Source: Nitrososphaerota archaeon (lineage in GTDB: Archaea > Thermoproteota > Nitrososphaeria > Nitrososphaerales > Nitrosopumilaceae). From it: 64,000 nucleotides of DNA. This document shows, one piece after another, positions 8,581 through 17,024 of this stretch (position 1 is its first letter; each line of letters opens with the position of its first letter). Location of the stretch: NCBI GenBank assembly GCA_016872055.1, contig VHBH01000001.1, positions 248,001 through 312,000 on the forward strand. The letters are read 5' to 3'. Made by a program: the position numbers and the translations under genes. The notes below the pieces were generated by a model. The model did not search any database and was not told where the DNA came from. It saw nothing but the letters and a program-made list of their open reading frames with translations.

Positions 8581-9876
8581 ATGAATATTTTGGTAATTGG
8601 CGGCTCTGATCCATCTTCTGGTGCAGGAATACAAGCCGACATATTAGCAGCGCATGTGCTTGGCGCAAATTGTTTTTCCGTAATTACTGCAATCACTGCA
8701 CAAAACTCCAAGCAGTTCAGCCATGTAGAGCCCGTCTCGGCAAAATCAATTGGAATGCAGATTGATTCTGTCTTGTCAGATTTTGATGTGGATGTAATCA
8801 CGGTAGGGATGGTGTACGATATTGCCGCAATCAAGGCAATTCATGCCAAATTGAAAAACGCCAAGATTCCAATAATATTGGACCCAGTCATAAAATCCAC
8901 TACTGGTGGGGTATTGCTAAAAAAAAATGCAATCTCTGAGCTAAAAAAACTAATCCCAATTTGCAATACTATAACCCCAAATGTTGCTGAAGCAGAACTG
9001 ATTTCAGGCGTAAAAATCAAAAAACAATCTGACTTGCTTTTGGCTGCAAAGGCAATGACCAAGCTTGGCGCTAAAAACATCATAATAACCGGCCACGCCC
9101 TCGAGAAGGGTAAAGTCAGCGATTTCGTCTTTGACGGGACAAGACACCAGTCAATTCCGGGCAAAAAACTGCCTGTGCAAAACCACGGTAGCGGGTGCAA
9201 TTTTGCCATTGCGGTATCATCACACATTGCAAGGAAAAAAAACATTTTTGATTCCTCCATATTTGCAAAACAGTTCACGTATGATTCCATAAAATCCGCA
9301 CGGCGACTTGGCCGCGGATTAAAAATTACAAGGCCTGGTCAGGATCAAATCCAGTCCGAGCTTGCAGAGTCTATTAAAAAATTTGAAAACCTAAAGGAAA
9401 TCCATACCCATATTCCAGAATGCCAGACAAACTTTGTCTTTGCAAGACCAAAGGCAAGGACTGGCTCGGATGTTTTGGGAATCTCTGGCAGAATTGTACG
9501 GGCAGGTGTCCAAGCCATAACAGCCGGAAGCCTGGAATATGGAGGCTCAAGACACGTGGCAACTGCTGTTCTTACAATGCAGAAAAAATTTCCCGAGATA
9601 AGATCTGCTGTCAACATAAAATACGACGAGGCCACAATCAAAAAGTTCGCGAGATCTAGGTTAAAGATTGCAAGCTACAACAGACTGCAGGAACCAAAAT
9701 CCAACAGGAAAAAAGAAAACTCATCCATATCTTGGGGAGTCGGCCAAGCAATACAAAATCTCTCAACCCCGCCAGACATCATATATCACAGGGGAGATTT
9801 TGGAAAAGAGCCAATGATCATTGTCTTTGGCACCACACCATCCGATGTATTGCAGAAACTGGCAAAAAATCTCTAG
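8581..9876 (+). CDS. thiDN: Bifunctional HMP/HMP-phosphate kinase-thiamine phosphate synthase (ThiD-ThiN)
   Basis: A fused thiamine enzyme of 431 residues. Residues 1-250 are the ribokinase-fold ThiD kinase (NILVIGGSDPSSGAGIQAD at the start, DPVIKSTTGG, TPNVAEAEL, and HGSGCNFAIA as the anion-hole motif). Residues 265-431 are ThiN, the archaeal-type thiamine-phosphate synthase that replaces ThiE (FVFARPKARTGSDVLGISGR, GGSRHVATAVLTM, and HRGDFGKEPMIIVFG). The start is set at ATG 8581 because it begins at the conserved kinase strand and has a TATA-like box at the right distance. It is divergent from thiC. Together they make HMP-PP and join it to the thiazole. Confidence 0.93.
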   Translation: MNILVIGGSDPSSGAGIQADILAAHVLGANCFSVITAITAQNSKQFSHVEPVSAKSIGMQIDSVLSDFDVDVITVGMVYDIAAIKAIHAKLKNAKIPIILDPVIKSTTGGVLLKKNAISELKKLIPICNTITPNVAEAELISGVKIKKQSDLLLAAKAMTKLGAKNIIITGHALEKGKVSDFVFDGTRHQSIPGKKLPVQNHGSGCNFAIAVSSHIARKKNIFDSSIFAKQFTYDSIKSARRLGRGLKITRPGQDQIQSELAESIKKFENLKEIHTHIPECQTNFVFARPKARTGSDVLGISGRIVRAGVQAITAGSLEYGGSRHVATAVLTMQKKFPEIRSAVNIKYDEATIKKFARSRLKIASYNRLQEPKSNRKKENSSISWGVGQAIQNLSTPPDIIYHRGDFGKEPMIIVFGTTPSDVLQKLAKNL

Positions 9877-9908
9877 TAGCAGGCGCAAAGATCTTTGTGT
9901 AATTGTGC

Positions 9909-9915
9909 ATAAATA
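9909..9915 (+). promoter_or_regulatory. TATA-like box for the sugar nucleotidyltransferase
   Basis: ATAAATA is centred 26 bases before ATG 9938. This supports that start over a longer reading that would begin inside thiD-thiN. Confidence 0.5.
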
Positions 9916-9937
9916 CTTGGTATTTTGGTATAATTTT

Positions 9938-10639
9938 ATGAAGGCAGTAATTCTGGCAGGCGGTCTCGGAACGCGACTTCAGCCATACACTACGTTTTTG
10001 CCAAAGCCAATGTTGCCACTGGGAGAAAAACCACTGCTAGAGCACCTTATAGAATGGCTTCGGTGCAACAAGGTCGACGAAATTGTTCTGTGTGTCAGCT
10101 ATCTGAGAAAGACAATCGAGGATTATTTTGAAGACGGATCCAGATTTAGAGTCAAAATAGAATATGCAATTGCAGACAGGCCACTTGCCACTGCTGGTCA
10201 GCTAAAGACCGCCGAGTCATTTGTCGATGATACTTTTGTGTGTGTTTATGGGGATTCCGTGTTTAACTTTGATCTTAAAAAAATGATTGCACAGCATAAG
10301 GTAAAAAAATCATTTATCACAATGAGTCTTCACCAGTACAAGACCAACCTAAAATACGGAATAATAGAGACTGCCAAGTCTGGCAAGGTAACGGCATGGA
10401 ATGAAAAGCCAGAGATCAAGGCAAACATCAACATCGGGTGTTATGCTATGGAGCCCGGAGTTTTCTCGTACATTCCCCAGGCAAAGCCATACGGAATGGA
10501 TGACGTCATCAAGAAGGCACTTGCTAGGAAAAAGGACATCGGCAGCTTTATCATCAAAAATGGGTTTATTGACATTGGAGACAGAGCATCCTACAAAAAG
10601 GCACATCAAGAATTTAGGGAAAAGCTTGGCAAGATTTAA
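9938..10639 (+). CDS. Sugar-1-phosphate nucleotidyltransferase
   Basis: Left-handed-helix-free NTP-transferase-family protein of 233 residues that should join an NTP to a sugar-1-phosphate. The signature MKAVILAGGLGTRLQPYT leads into KPMLPLGEKPLLEHLIEWL (the GXGTRX9KP-type loop). VYGDSVFNFDL near residue 105 gives the metal-binding Asp, and NEKPEIKANINIGCYAM gives the EKP and the later substrate loop. The chain ends soon after the catalytic domain, so there is no C-terminal acyltransferase helix. Its stop shares a base with the ATG of a GNA1-like gene, suggesting a joint role in making UDP-GlcNAc or a related donor. The sugar and base specificity are inference. Confidence 0.82.
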   Translation: MKAVILAGGLGTRLQPYTTFLPKPMLPLGEKPLLEHLIEWLRCNKVDEIVLCVSYLRKTIEDYFEDGSRFRVKIEYAIADRPLATAGQLKTAESFVDDTFVCVYGDSVFNFDLKKMIAQHKVKKSFITMSLHQYKTNLKYGIIETAKSGKVTAWNEKPEIKANINIGCYAMEPGVFSYIPQAKPYGMDDVIKKALARKKDIGSFIIKNGFIDIGDRASYKKAHQEFREKLGKI

Positions 10640-11073
10640 TGTCTGATATTCTAGTTCGCAGAATCATCGAGTCGGATCTTGACAATGGGTTCCTAGAGTC
10701 GCTTGACTCACTTAGAATAGCAAGTAATATTGACAGAAAAAAGGCAAGGCGGATCCTAGAGAATATAGGCAAAAACCCAGACCATGTGATTTTTGTTGCA
10801 GAGTATAATAGAAAGATAATCGGCTCCACGACACTCCTAATTGAGCAAAAATTCATCCATGACGGTGGTAAGGTAGGCCACATTGAGGATGTTGTGGTCT
10901 CAAAGGAATTCCAGTCAAAGGGAATGGGTGTGATAATGATTCGTGCAGTGTTGGATTATGCAAAAAGCCAAGGCTGCTACAAAACCATTCTGGACTGCGA
11001 TGATATTATCAAGCCATTCTATGAAAAGCTGGGCTTTACTAGGCATTCAAATGGAATGCGATACGACCACTAG
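10639..11073 (+). CDS. GNA1-like glucosamine-6-phosphate N-acetyltransferase (GNAT family)
   Basis: GNAT acetyltransferase of 144 residues that looks strikingly like eukaryotic GNA1. The run FIHDGGKVGHIEDVVV near residue 73, SKGMGVIMIRAVLDYA as the acetyl-CoA loop, GCYKTILDC, and FYEKLGFTRHSNGM follow GNA1 in order and spacing. In eukaryotes GNA1 acetylates glucosamine-6-phosphate on the way to UDP-GlcNAc. The gene overlaps the nucleotidyltransferase by one base (TAATG), which fits an amino-sugar nucleotide pathway. The function is a family-based inference; another amine substrate remains possible. The 3' end meets an opposite gene at a shared CTAG. Confidence 0.78.
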   Translation: MSDILVRRIIESDLDNGFLESLDSLRIASNIDRKKARRILENIGKNPDHVIFVAEYNRKIIGSTTLLIEQKFIHDGGKVGHIEDVVVSKEFQSKGMGVIMIRAVLDYAKSQGCYKTILDCDDIIKPFYEKLGFTRHSNGMRYDH

Positions 11074-11492
11074 AAGAATTCCTTGATTGGTCGCTTTTTT
11101 GTCCTGAACAGTACGGCGCCTGCTACCATTACCGCAATAGAGATCCACATGAACAATGGCGGGACCAGCTCAACAGTTGAGATTCTATAGTTAACATCGA
11201 TTCTTGGCACGATCGAGTTTGCAATTATCATTCCAACTAGCAATACTGCGCCGCCTGCAACAATCAGCATTCCTATTTGTCGCGAGCCATATCTTTTTGA
11301 CATGATAAACGCAGTACCTGCCATCACGGATGCAGGTGCTACGCCAATTGACATGTACATTAGCAATTTTGCCTCTGGTTCCGTCTCTACGTTTGGGTTT
11401 GTCAGGTAATTGTAAAATACGTTGACTTCCCCTGCAAACATTGCAAAGAGTCCAAGCGATGCAATCGCAATATATTTTTCAATTCCCGCCAT
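11070..11492 (-). CDS. Small four-helix membrane protein, unknown function
   Basis: 140-residue protein with four hydrophobic segments (about residues 7-25, 45-65, 72-92 and 107-127) and a basic C-terminus (RTKKRPIKEFF), suggesting a cytoplasmic tail. I recognise no family. The start is set at ATG 11492 (MAGIEKY) rather than a TTG nine bases upstream. An AT-rich box (TTTATCT) lies about 20-26 bases before it. Its stop overlaps the stop of the GNA1-like gene on the other strand. Confidence 0.7.
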   Translation of the reverse strand: MAGIEKYIAIASLGLFAMFAGEVNVFYNYLTNPNVETEPEAKLLMYMSIGVAPASVMAGTAFIMSKRYGSRQIGMLIVAGGAVLLVGMIIANSIVPRIDVNYRISTVELVPPLFMWISIAVMVAGAVLFRTKKRPIKEFF

Positions 11493-11525
11493 AATACACA
11501 AAAATGATTTTAGATAAATAAACGG

Positions 11526-12542
11526 TTAGATTATCCCAACTAGGCCTGCAAGTTCTTTTCTGCATGCGGCACCCAATTGCTCCGCCGCTTTTTCCGGCGT
11601 AATCGAGTTGAGGAACACACCATATCCGCGTTCCAGGCCAGACCATGCAGATGTGAGCGGGTATACCTCAATATGCCAGTGGATCTGTCTACTGTTTTTC
11701 TTTTCCGGCGACAGATGGAACGCTAGATTATACGAGACATTTTTGAGCGAGTTTGAGAGTCCGCCAAGTGTTGCCCGTAAAATCAGAGAAAGATCATTGA
11801 TTTCCTTTTGGGTTATCTTTGAAAAACTTGTAGTGTGTTTTTTTGGGCAAATCCAGAATTCGTATGGGTGTGATGGGGCCCACGGGCAGAAAGCCAAAAA
11901 CCCTTCAGTCTGAAGCACCTGCCTTGGTCCGCCAGTCTCGGTGTTTACCGTCTGACATAGCGGACAGGCTCCCTTTTCGTTAAGGATCCTATGCGAGGAT
12001 TCCGCCTCGGATTCTATTAGTGGTGGAATTGTGGAAAATGTCACCATGTTGATGTGCGGGTGCGCCGTTACACTTCCTGCCTCCTTACCATGGTTGATGT
12101 AAATTGAAACGTATGTAACACCACGCTGGGTGTACAACCATCTTAACCTATCCTGGATTACGACTAGGATATTGGACCACTGTTCTACAGATATTGTTGC
12201 CAGAGATTCCTTATGCTTTTCAGACGCCACAACAATATAGTGGTAGCCGTATGCTGGCTCGGAATAAAGAGGTCGCTCGCTGTATGAGTTTTCTGCCGCA
12301 ACTGTGACTGCCGCATTTTTGCTCTCAAAGACACGAACCGTCCAGTTCTCAACGTAGTTGTCCTCAGAGTCCTGGAGTCTTTGCAGCATTCCGTCTTTGG
12401 CAACAAGCGACAACAATGATGGGTTTGTCATAGATTCGTTTCCAGGACAAAAGGGGCATTTTTTTGAATCGATGACTTTATCGTCATTTTGGGAGACAAT
12501 TACAAATCGTTCAGAGATGTAGTCCTTTCGCATGCTCCCCAT
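11526..12542 (-). CDS. Galactose-1-phosphate uridylyltransferase family protein (HIT superfamily)
   Basis: About 338 residues. The N-terminus RKDYISERFVIVSQN and the zinc-type pairs CPFCPGN and CPLC are GalT features. SVTAHPHINMVTFSTIPP near residue 175 is the HIT motif; GalT normally has HPHxQ, and here the last position is Asn. A second histidine-rich strand (QIHWHIEVYPLTSAW) matches the GalT C-terminal half. The enzyme would move a nucleotidyl group between sugar phosphates or act as an ADP/ATP-type phosphorylase. The Asn makes the exact activity uncertain. ATG 12542 is preferred over the upstream ATG 12569 because RKDY homology begins right after it; ATG 12533 is also possible. Confidence 0.82.
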   Translation of the reverse strand: MGSMRKDYISERFVIVSQNDDKVIDSKKCPFCPGNESMTNPSLLSLVAKDGMLQRLQDSEDNYVENWTVRVFESKNAAVTVAAENSYSERPLYSEPAYGYHYIVVASEKHKESLATISVEQWSNILVVIQDRLRWLYTQRGVTYVSIYINHGKEAGSVTAHPHINMVTFSTIPPLIESEAESSHRILNEKGACPLCQTVNTETGGPRQVLQTEGFLAFCPWAPSHPYEFWICPKKHTTSFSKITQKEINDLSLILRATLGGLSNSLKNVSYNLAFHLSPEKKNSRQIHWHIEVYPLTSAWSGLERGYGVFLNSITPEKAAEQLGAACRKELAGLVGII

Positions 12543-12655
12543 ATTCGATACTATGAATACGTGTATCATAAAACCTTTTCAAGGATCGCGAATTGATTTT
12601 GGGTCAGCTGAAAGTTTAAAGTGATCTTGGATCAGATTTCAAAAGGGGATTTGGT

Positions 12656-13936
12656 TTGGCGGACAATTTCAAAGTCAAAATGGTTTACGTTTTGCTTGAT
12701 GGAGTCGGGGATCTACCACATCCGGATCTGAAAAACACAACCCCGCTTGATTATGCACAGACACCAAATCTAGACAAAATGACAAAAAACGGCGCAATGG
12801 GGGAAGTCATATCAGTAGGAAAGGGAATTGCACCGGAATCGGACATTGCAGTTTTCAATATGCTTGGCTACAAGTTCCAGCACTCGGAATACGCAGGACG
12901 CGGAGTAATAGAGGCAATAGGAACTGGAATTGACTTTGAGGATGGCGACCTAGCTTTGCGCGGAAACTTTGCAACATTAGATGATTCTGATATCATAGTA
13001 GACAGGCGCGCCGGACGCAAAATCGAAAAAGAAGACGCACTTAAAGTATCAAGGGAAATTGAAAATAAAATAAAATTCTCAGATCCTGGCGCATCGGTAG
13101 TAGTTGCGCCCACAATTGGGCATCGAGTGGTAGTCAGGATTCGCTGTGAGGGAAAGCAGTTATCATCAGATATAACAAACACCGATCCTGCATATTCGCG
13201 GGTGGACGGTATGGGAATCGCAAAAGCTGTAGGCGACTATCTCAAAATAGAGCGATGTCTTCCTCTAAATCAGCTGCCTAATTCCGAATTGACTGCCAAG
13301 TTGATAAATGAATTCACAGAACAATCACTCAAGATTTTACGAGAGAGTGAGACAAACAAGAATAGAAAATTGCAGGGCAAGAAGCTTCTAAACTCTATTT
13401 TACTTCGCGATGCGGGCAACCACTACCCAAAGGTAGTGCCAATCAACGACTTGTATTCAATGAGATTTTCCTGTATTGTTGACATGCCAGTAGAAATCGG
13501 CATAGCTGAAGTACTCAAGATGCGCACATTTAGCGCGGGAGGCCTGACAGACTATGAGGAAAAGGCCCGCGTTGCAGCAAAGGCAATGGAGACAGAAAAT
13601 GCTATCTACGTACATCTAAAGGGACCTGACGAGTTTGGCCACGACGGCGATGCAATTGGGAAAATGAAAAATATTGAGGAAATTGACAAGAGGTTCTTTG
13701 GTACTTTGCTAGACAACATCGATACTGGCAAGGTCGCAATTGTTGTCTCTGCTGATCATTCCACTCCATGTATCAATAAGGGTCACTCTGACGATCCTGT
13801 TCCGGTCTTGGTTTCAGGAGACATGGTCAAAAAGGACAACACCACGCGATACACGGAAAACAATGCAAAAATAGGAAGTATTGGACTGCTTGAAGGCGCT
13901 CAGGTAGTCAAGACGGCAATCCAGATGATCATATAG
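12656..13936 (+). CDS. apgM: 2,3-bisphosphoglycerate-independent phosphoglycerate mutase, archaeal type
   Basis: Interconverts 3- and 2-phosphoglycerate in glycolysis/gluconeogenesis. 426 residues, alkaline-phosphatase fold, metal dependent. YVLLDGVGDLPHP near residue 10, TPLDYAQTPNLDKM, GVIEAIGTGIDF, HLKGPDEFGHDGD (metal His/Asp) and VVSADHSTPC (metal Asp-His) give the family. The start codon is TTG at 12656, preceded by an AAGGGGAT stretch that can act as a ribosome-binding site; the first ATG (M9) would remove the N-terminal strand. The 3' end overlaps the opposite DUF309 gene by 8 bases. A central-carbon partner, pgk, lies at 42 kb. Confidence 0.93.
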   Translation: MADNFKVKMVYVLLDGVGDLPHPDLKNTTPLDYAQTPNLDKMTKNGAMGEVISVGKGIAPESDIAVFNMLGYKFQHSEYAGRGVIEAIGTGIDFEDGDLALRGNFATLDDSDIIVDRRAGRKIEKEDALKVSREIENKIKFSDPGASVVVAPTIGHRVVVRIRCEGKQLSSDITNTDPAYSRVDGMGIAKAVGDYLKIERCLPLNQLPNSELTAKLINEFTEQSLKILRESETNKNRKLQGKKLLNSILLRDAGNHYPKVVPINDLYSMRFSCIVDMPVEIGIAEVLKMRTFSAGGLTDYEEKARVAAKAMETENAIYVHLKGPDEFGHDGDAIGKMKNIEEIDKRFFGTLLDNIDTGKVAIVVSADHSTPCINKGHSDDPVPVLVSGDMVKKDNTTRYTENNAKIGSIGLLEGAQVVKTAIQMII

Positions 13937-14486
13937 TAAACAGCAAAATTTTCCCAGAATCTCTAATTGCATCCAGCTTTTGTCTAATCAAATCCATATT
14001 GATTCCATGGTATGATCCAGAAGAATTTTTTAGCTTATCACTGGCCCGACCCAAAACAGAAAGACAGATAGAATTTTCATCCTTTTGGAAATGTACAAAG
14101 GCTGCAGCTACCAGAATAATTCCCTGAACTAGGTCTTTTTCATCCTCGTAGCATTTCTTCCAGACTCCTTCCAGAACTTCGTGCGCCTCCCAGAACCGCT
14201 CGTCATTAAAGTAAGAAACACCTTGCTGGATTGCCTCTTCCTTTGGGATATGTTCTGCTATTGCCAGCCTTGCGTGATCCAGAGGCGCAATTGGTTTTAG
14301 ATTACCAACCAGCTCATCCATTTTTGATTTGTCAATTGATACGTCAAACTCGACGTATTTTGTAGAGACCCGGCAGTCGCGTATTGTACAGTCTTTTCCA
14401 AGGCTTCTAGCTTGCATCAAAAGCTGGCTTGTATCGGATGGAGAAAATCCAGTGTTCCTCAGATGCAGCATGAATCTGTCCAACAA
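13929..14486 (-). CDS. DUF309 family protein with N-terminal extension
   Basis: 185 residues. Residues 100-165 are the DUF309 helical domain (FNDERFWEAHEVLEGVWKK, then QGIILVAAAFVHFQKDE), whose conserved His/Glu pair suggests metal or nucleotide contact, although no activity is known to me. Residues 1-95 form an unrecognised alpha/beta extension (CTIRDCRVSTKYVEFDVSID). The start is TTG 14486, with a TTTAAG box about 26 bases upstream; ATG 14471 is the alternative. It lies tail-to-tail with apgM and head-to-head with the S24e gene. Confidence 0.8.
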   Translation of the reverse strand: MLDRFMLHLRNTGFSPSDTSQLLMQARSLGKDCTIRDCRVSTKYVEFDVSIDKSKMDELVGNLKPIAPLDHARLAIAEHIPKEEAIQQGVSYFNDERFWEAHEVLEGVWKKCYEDEKDLVQGIILVAAAFVHFQKDENSICLSVLGRASDKLKNSSGSYHGINMDLIRQKLDAIRDSGKILLFTI

Positions 14487-14536
14487 TTGACAAATGCTGA
14501 ATTTTCTTAAATCTCTTCGCGAATTTCCAGTAATGG

Positions 14537-14543
14537 TTTATAT
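14537..14543 (+). promoter_or_regulatory. TATA-like box for the S24e-S27ae operon
   Basis: TTTATAT lies about 30 bases before ATG 14570, leaving a leader of only a few bases. Confidence 0.45.
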
Positions 14544-14569
14544 GAAATAGAAAAACGAGGCAAGAATAC

Positions 14570-14917
14570 ATGTCTATGCAAGTAGTAAGCGATGTAAACA
14601 ATACGTTTCTCTCAAGAAGAGAGATAGTGTGCGAGTTTCCAGGCTTGGCAGGCAAGCTCAAAAAGCTAGACGCCGCAGACATGATTTCAAAGCAGTTTAA
14701 GCTTGACGGTAAGATAATCATACCAATTTCTATGAAAAGCCACTCAGGCAGACCAACTGTCCGGGGAACTTTTTATGTTTATGACGATGAAGCGTTGGCA
14801 AAAAAACAGGTCAACCCAACCATTTTCAAGAGACTAGACAAGATTAAGGCAGCAATTGCGGCAGCCGCTCCAAAAGAAGAGGCTCCTGCAGAAACACCAG
14901 CAGAGGCTAGCTCATAA
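14570..14917 (+). CDS. rps24e: 30S ribosomal protein S24e
   Basis: Archaeal/eukaryotic small-subunit protein of 115 residues. The core FLSRREIVCEFPG, DAADMISKQFKLDG, VRGTFYVYDDEALAKK matches S24e (RRE motif near residue 17 and the final aromatic YVYD). After residue 95 comes a low-complexity tail rich in Ala, Glu and Pro, as often seen at ribosomal protein ends. The stop overlaps the S27ae start (TAATG), the conserved archaeal order. Confidence 0.92.
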   Translation: MSMQVVSDVNNTFLSRREIVCEFPGLAGKLKKLDAADMISKQFKLDGKIIIPISMKSHSGRPTVRGTFYVYDDEALAKKQVNPTIFKRLDKIKAAIAAAAPKEEAPAETPAEASS

Positions 14918-15096
14918 TGGCAGACAAAAAAAAGGCAGCAAAGTCAACCGGCGTTGCAGCATACTATAAAATTGTAGGCGACAACGCAACTAAGATCAGA
15001 AAAATCTGCTCACGATGTGGAAAGGGTGTGTTCATGTCAGAGCACAAAAACAGAAAGACCTGCGGCAAGTGCGGTCTGACTGAGTTTAATCAGTAG
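14917..15096 (+). CDS. rps27ae: 30S ribosomal protein S27ae
   Basis: A 59-residue zinc-ribbon ribosomal protein. It reads MADKKKAAKSTGVAAYYKIV and ends with CSRCGKGVFMSEHKNRKTCG followed by KCGLTEFNQ. The four cysteines (CxxC at 33-36 and CxxC near 51-54) form the zinc site. In eukaryotes this protein is fused to ubiquitin; here it stands alone, as in other archaea. ATG 14917 shares a base with the S24e stop. Its last 7 bases overlap an opposite-strand gene. Confidence 0.93.
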   Translation: MADKKKAAKSTGVAAYYKIVGDNATKIRKICSRCGKGVFMSEHKNRKTCGKCGLTEFNQ

Positions 15097-15797
15097 AGTG
15101 TCTTTTTTCGCAGTTTGGATTCCTTATCTTCGTATTCTCGGATTTTTTGCAACAACAATGTGTCTATTGTAACCTTTGACATGGATTCTGCAGAAAGTTT
15201 TACAGTGTTGGAATCAAGTGCCACGTTTGTGACTGGGAGTTGTTTTGCAATCCAGAGTTTTTCCGTCTTGTCTTCCAGCTTATAGTCCTTAAACCCGGTA
15301 GGAAACTTTTTTGTAATGTGTGTAAGCAGGGTTTGGTCTGAGAATACCGCCCGTGGCTCAAATAATCTTGTACTATCGGCATATGTACTCTCAAATAAAT
15401 TCGAGGATATCTCGTCGGATAGTAATTCCATCTTAGATATTTTGCGAATCAATTCTATATAATGCAAAAATTCATGCGCCAAAATGGCATGAATTGTTCC
15501 CTTGAGACCAAACGCCACAAGCGGCGCAGAAATCTGGATCATTACCTGAAATTTTTCCTCAAAGAACACAGGAATCGTCCTTGCAAATAAAATTCCGTAT
15601 TGAAACGACATGTCTGAGCCGCTAGTCAAAATTACAGACGGCTCTACGTAGGATATCGGATATTTTGCACCGGAAGCTTTTTCGATTCGCGTTATTCCCT
15701 CAGTTACGAGCTCAAATCTCTCGTTTATTGTAGCATGTATGTTCTGAGGCAGAATTCCTTTTTGGTATGCCTCCCTTACCTTTACTAGCTGATCCAA
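15090..15797 (-). CDS. Putative zinc metallopeptidase-like protein (HExxH)
   Basis: 235 residues, no named family recognised. AILAHEFLHYIELI near residue 107 is an HExxH metallopeptidase motif in a predicted helix, and SDEISSNLFE about 20 residues later could hold the third ligand Glu. The C-terminus (from residue 205) is a charged helix. There is no signal peptide or membrane segment, so it is likely cytoplasmic. The start is TTG 15797; no in-frame ATG lies nearby upstream. It sits between the ribosomal pair and pus10. The peptidase role is inferred from the motif only. Confidence 0.7.
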   Translation of the reverse strand: MDQLVKVREAYQKGILPQNIHATINERFELVTEGITRIEKASGAKYPISYVEPSVILTSGSDMSFQYGILFARTIPVFFEEKFQVMIQISAPLVAFGLKGTIHAILAHEFLHYIELIRKISKMELLSDEISSNLFESTYADSTRLFEPRAVFSDQTLLTHITKKFPTGFKDYKLEDKTEKLWIAKQLPVTNVALDSNTVKLSAESMSKVTIDTLLLQKIREYEDKESKLRKKTLY

Positions 15798-15829
15798 CGG
15801 TATGACTCTGGCGGGACATGTAAAAAGCC

Positions 15830-16993
15830 TTAGCGTATATGTATTTGGTCAAAATCAAATTTCTCTAGAGTGCATTTTATTGAAATCAGATCAGAGACAT
15901 TTGGAAAAATGTTATCGCCATACACAAAATGCTTTAGTGGAACTCCCCCATCAATTGTTAGCTCCAATGTAAAGGAATTTGGTGACGTCAACGCATGTTT
16001 TACAGAGTGGATTTTCTTTTCCGATCGTTTGCCTGACTTTTCATAGATAGCAATCGTGTTGTCTGCAAGCCCATCAAGCTTTGCAAGACTATCTGGGGTG
16101 ATCGGATTTTCTGCAGTGATGTAAAGTGTTACTTTGGATAGAAATGGGATAGGCCCCTGCGGAATCTTGGGTATTTGTTTGAGGTTATGGATTTTGATTT
16201 TGCCAGAGGAAATTGTCTTTGAAAGTGTGAGTTTTCTTTTCTTTGGGTTTAGAAGCTTAGTAAAAAACGGCCTTCCTTTGCCCAAGACAAGGCTTGTAGT
16301 GTCCTCTCCGCCAATCCAAGTTATCTTTGCCTGGGCTGCGCCTAACTTGTCAAAAAAATACTTGCAGATAATGCCCTCTACGCTGTCAAACTCTGTCATG
16401 CCGTGCCTATTGCAGCTAACGCATCCCTTACCAAGGCAATTTGAACATGGTTTCTGTTTTTGCGCAATGTCGCGAGTTGATTTTGTGTATCTTCCTGAGA
16501 AATAAAGCGATTTAGAGTGAGCCTCGCAGGATTCTGTCTTAAAATCGACTGTCAAAGTTAGGTCCGGCTCGGCCTGGTTTTGCCTTTTGTTGGCTTTACG
16601 AGAAAATTGTTTGGCCAGCTCTCGTGTAATGCTTGTCTTTATTCCATCAATTCCCTTTAACTTGAACTGGGATCTGATGTGATCGTCCCTGTCCAGAACC
16701 GACGGTCTTAGCTTCGCACCTACCAAAAACGTCTTGTATTGGTACTGCGATGAGGAATTCTGCATCTTTTCAATGTAATAGTGTAGAGAGTCAAAGACAT
16801 TCTTGCAAATGTGGCATTTTTTGTTTTGAATGCCTAGTTTTTTGTGGATTTTTTTTCCAAGAAGTCTGTATGACGAGAGGCCTAGTTTTTTTGCAAACAT
16901 CCTGCCAAGGCAATTATCACACAGATCGTATTCGGATAGGATTTTTTTTGATGACATTAATACCGATACAAACTTGTCTTGTGCCAATGACAA
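15830..16993 (-). CDS. pus10: tRNA pseudouridine synthase Pus10
   Basis: Makes pseudouridine 54/55 in the T loop of archaeal tRNAs. 387 residues. The N-terminal zinc domain carries CDNCLGRMF and KCHICKNVFD, and a second cysteine cluster PCSNCLGKGCVSCNRHG lies near residue 182. The catalytic half contains FTVDFKTESC-like strands, WIGGEDTTSLVLGKGRPFF and NPKKRKL. The catalytic Asp is not identified with certainty by eye. It is one of several tRNA/translation genes on this strand (srp54, dph6, aIF5A). Confidence 0.9.
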   Translation of the reverse strand: MSLAQDKFVSVLMSSKKILSEYDLCDNCLGRMFAKKLGLSSYRLLGKKIHKKLGIQNKKCHICKNVFDSLHYYIEKMQNSSSQYQYKTFLVGAKLRPSVLDRDDHIRSQFKLKGIDGIKTSITRELAKQFSRKANKRQNQAEPDLTLTVDFKTESCEAHSKSLYFSGRYTKSTRDIAQKQKPCSNCLGKGCVSCNRHGMTEFDSVEGIICKYFFDKLGAAQAKITWIGGEDTTSLVLGKGRPFFTKLLNPKKRKLTLSKTISSGKIKIHNLKQIPKIPQGPIPFLSKVTLYITAENPITPDSLAKLDGLADNTIAIYEKSGKRSEKKIHSVKHALTSPNSFTLELTIDGGVPLKHFVYGDNIFPNVSDLISIKCTLEKFDFDQIHIR

Positions 16994-17024
16994 AAATCTG
17001 ATAATATGACTATTAGTGGTTTGC

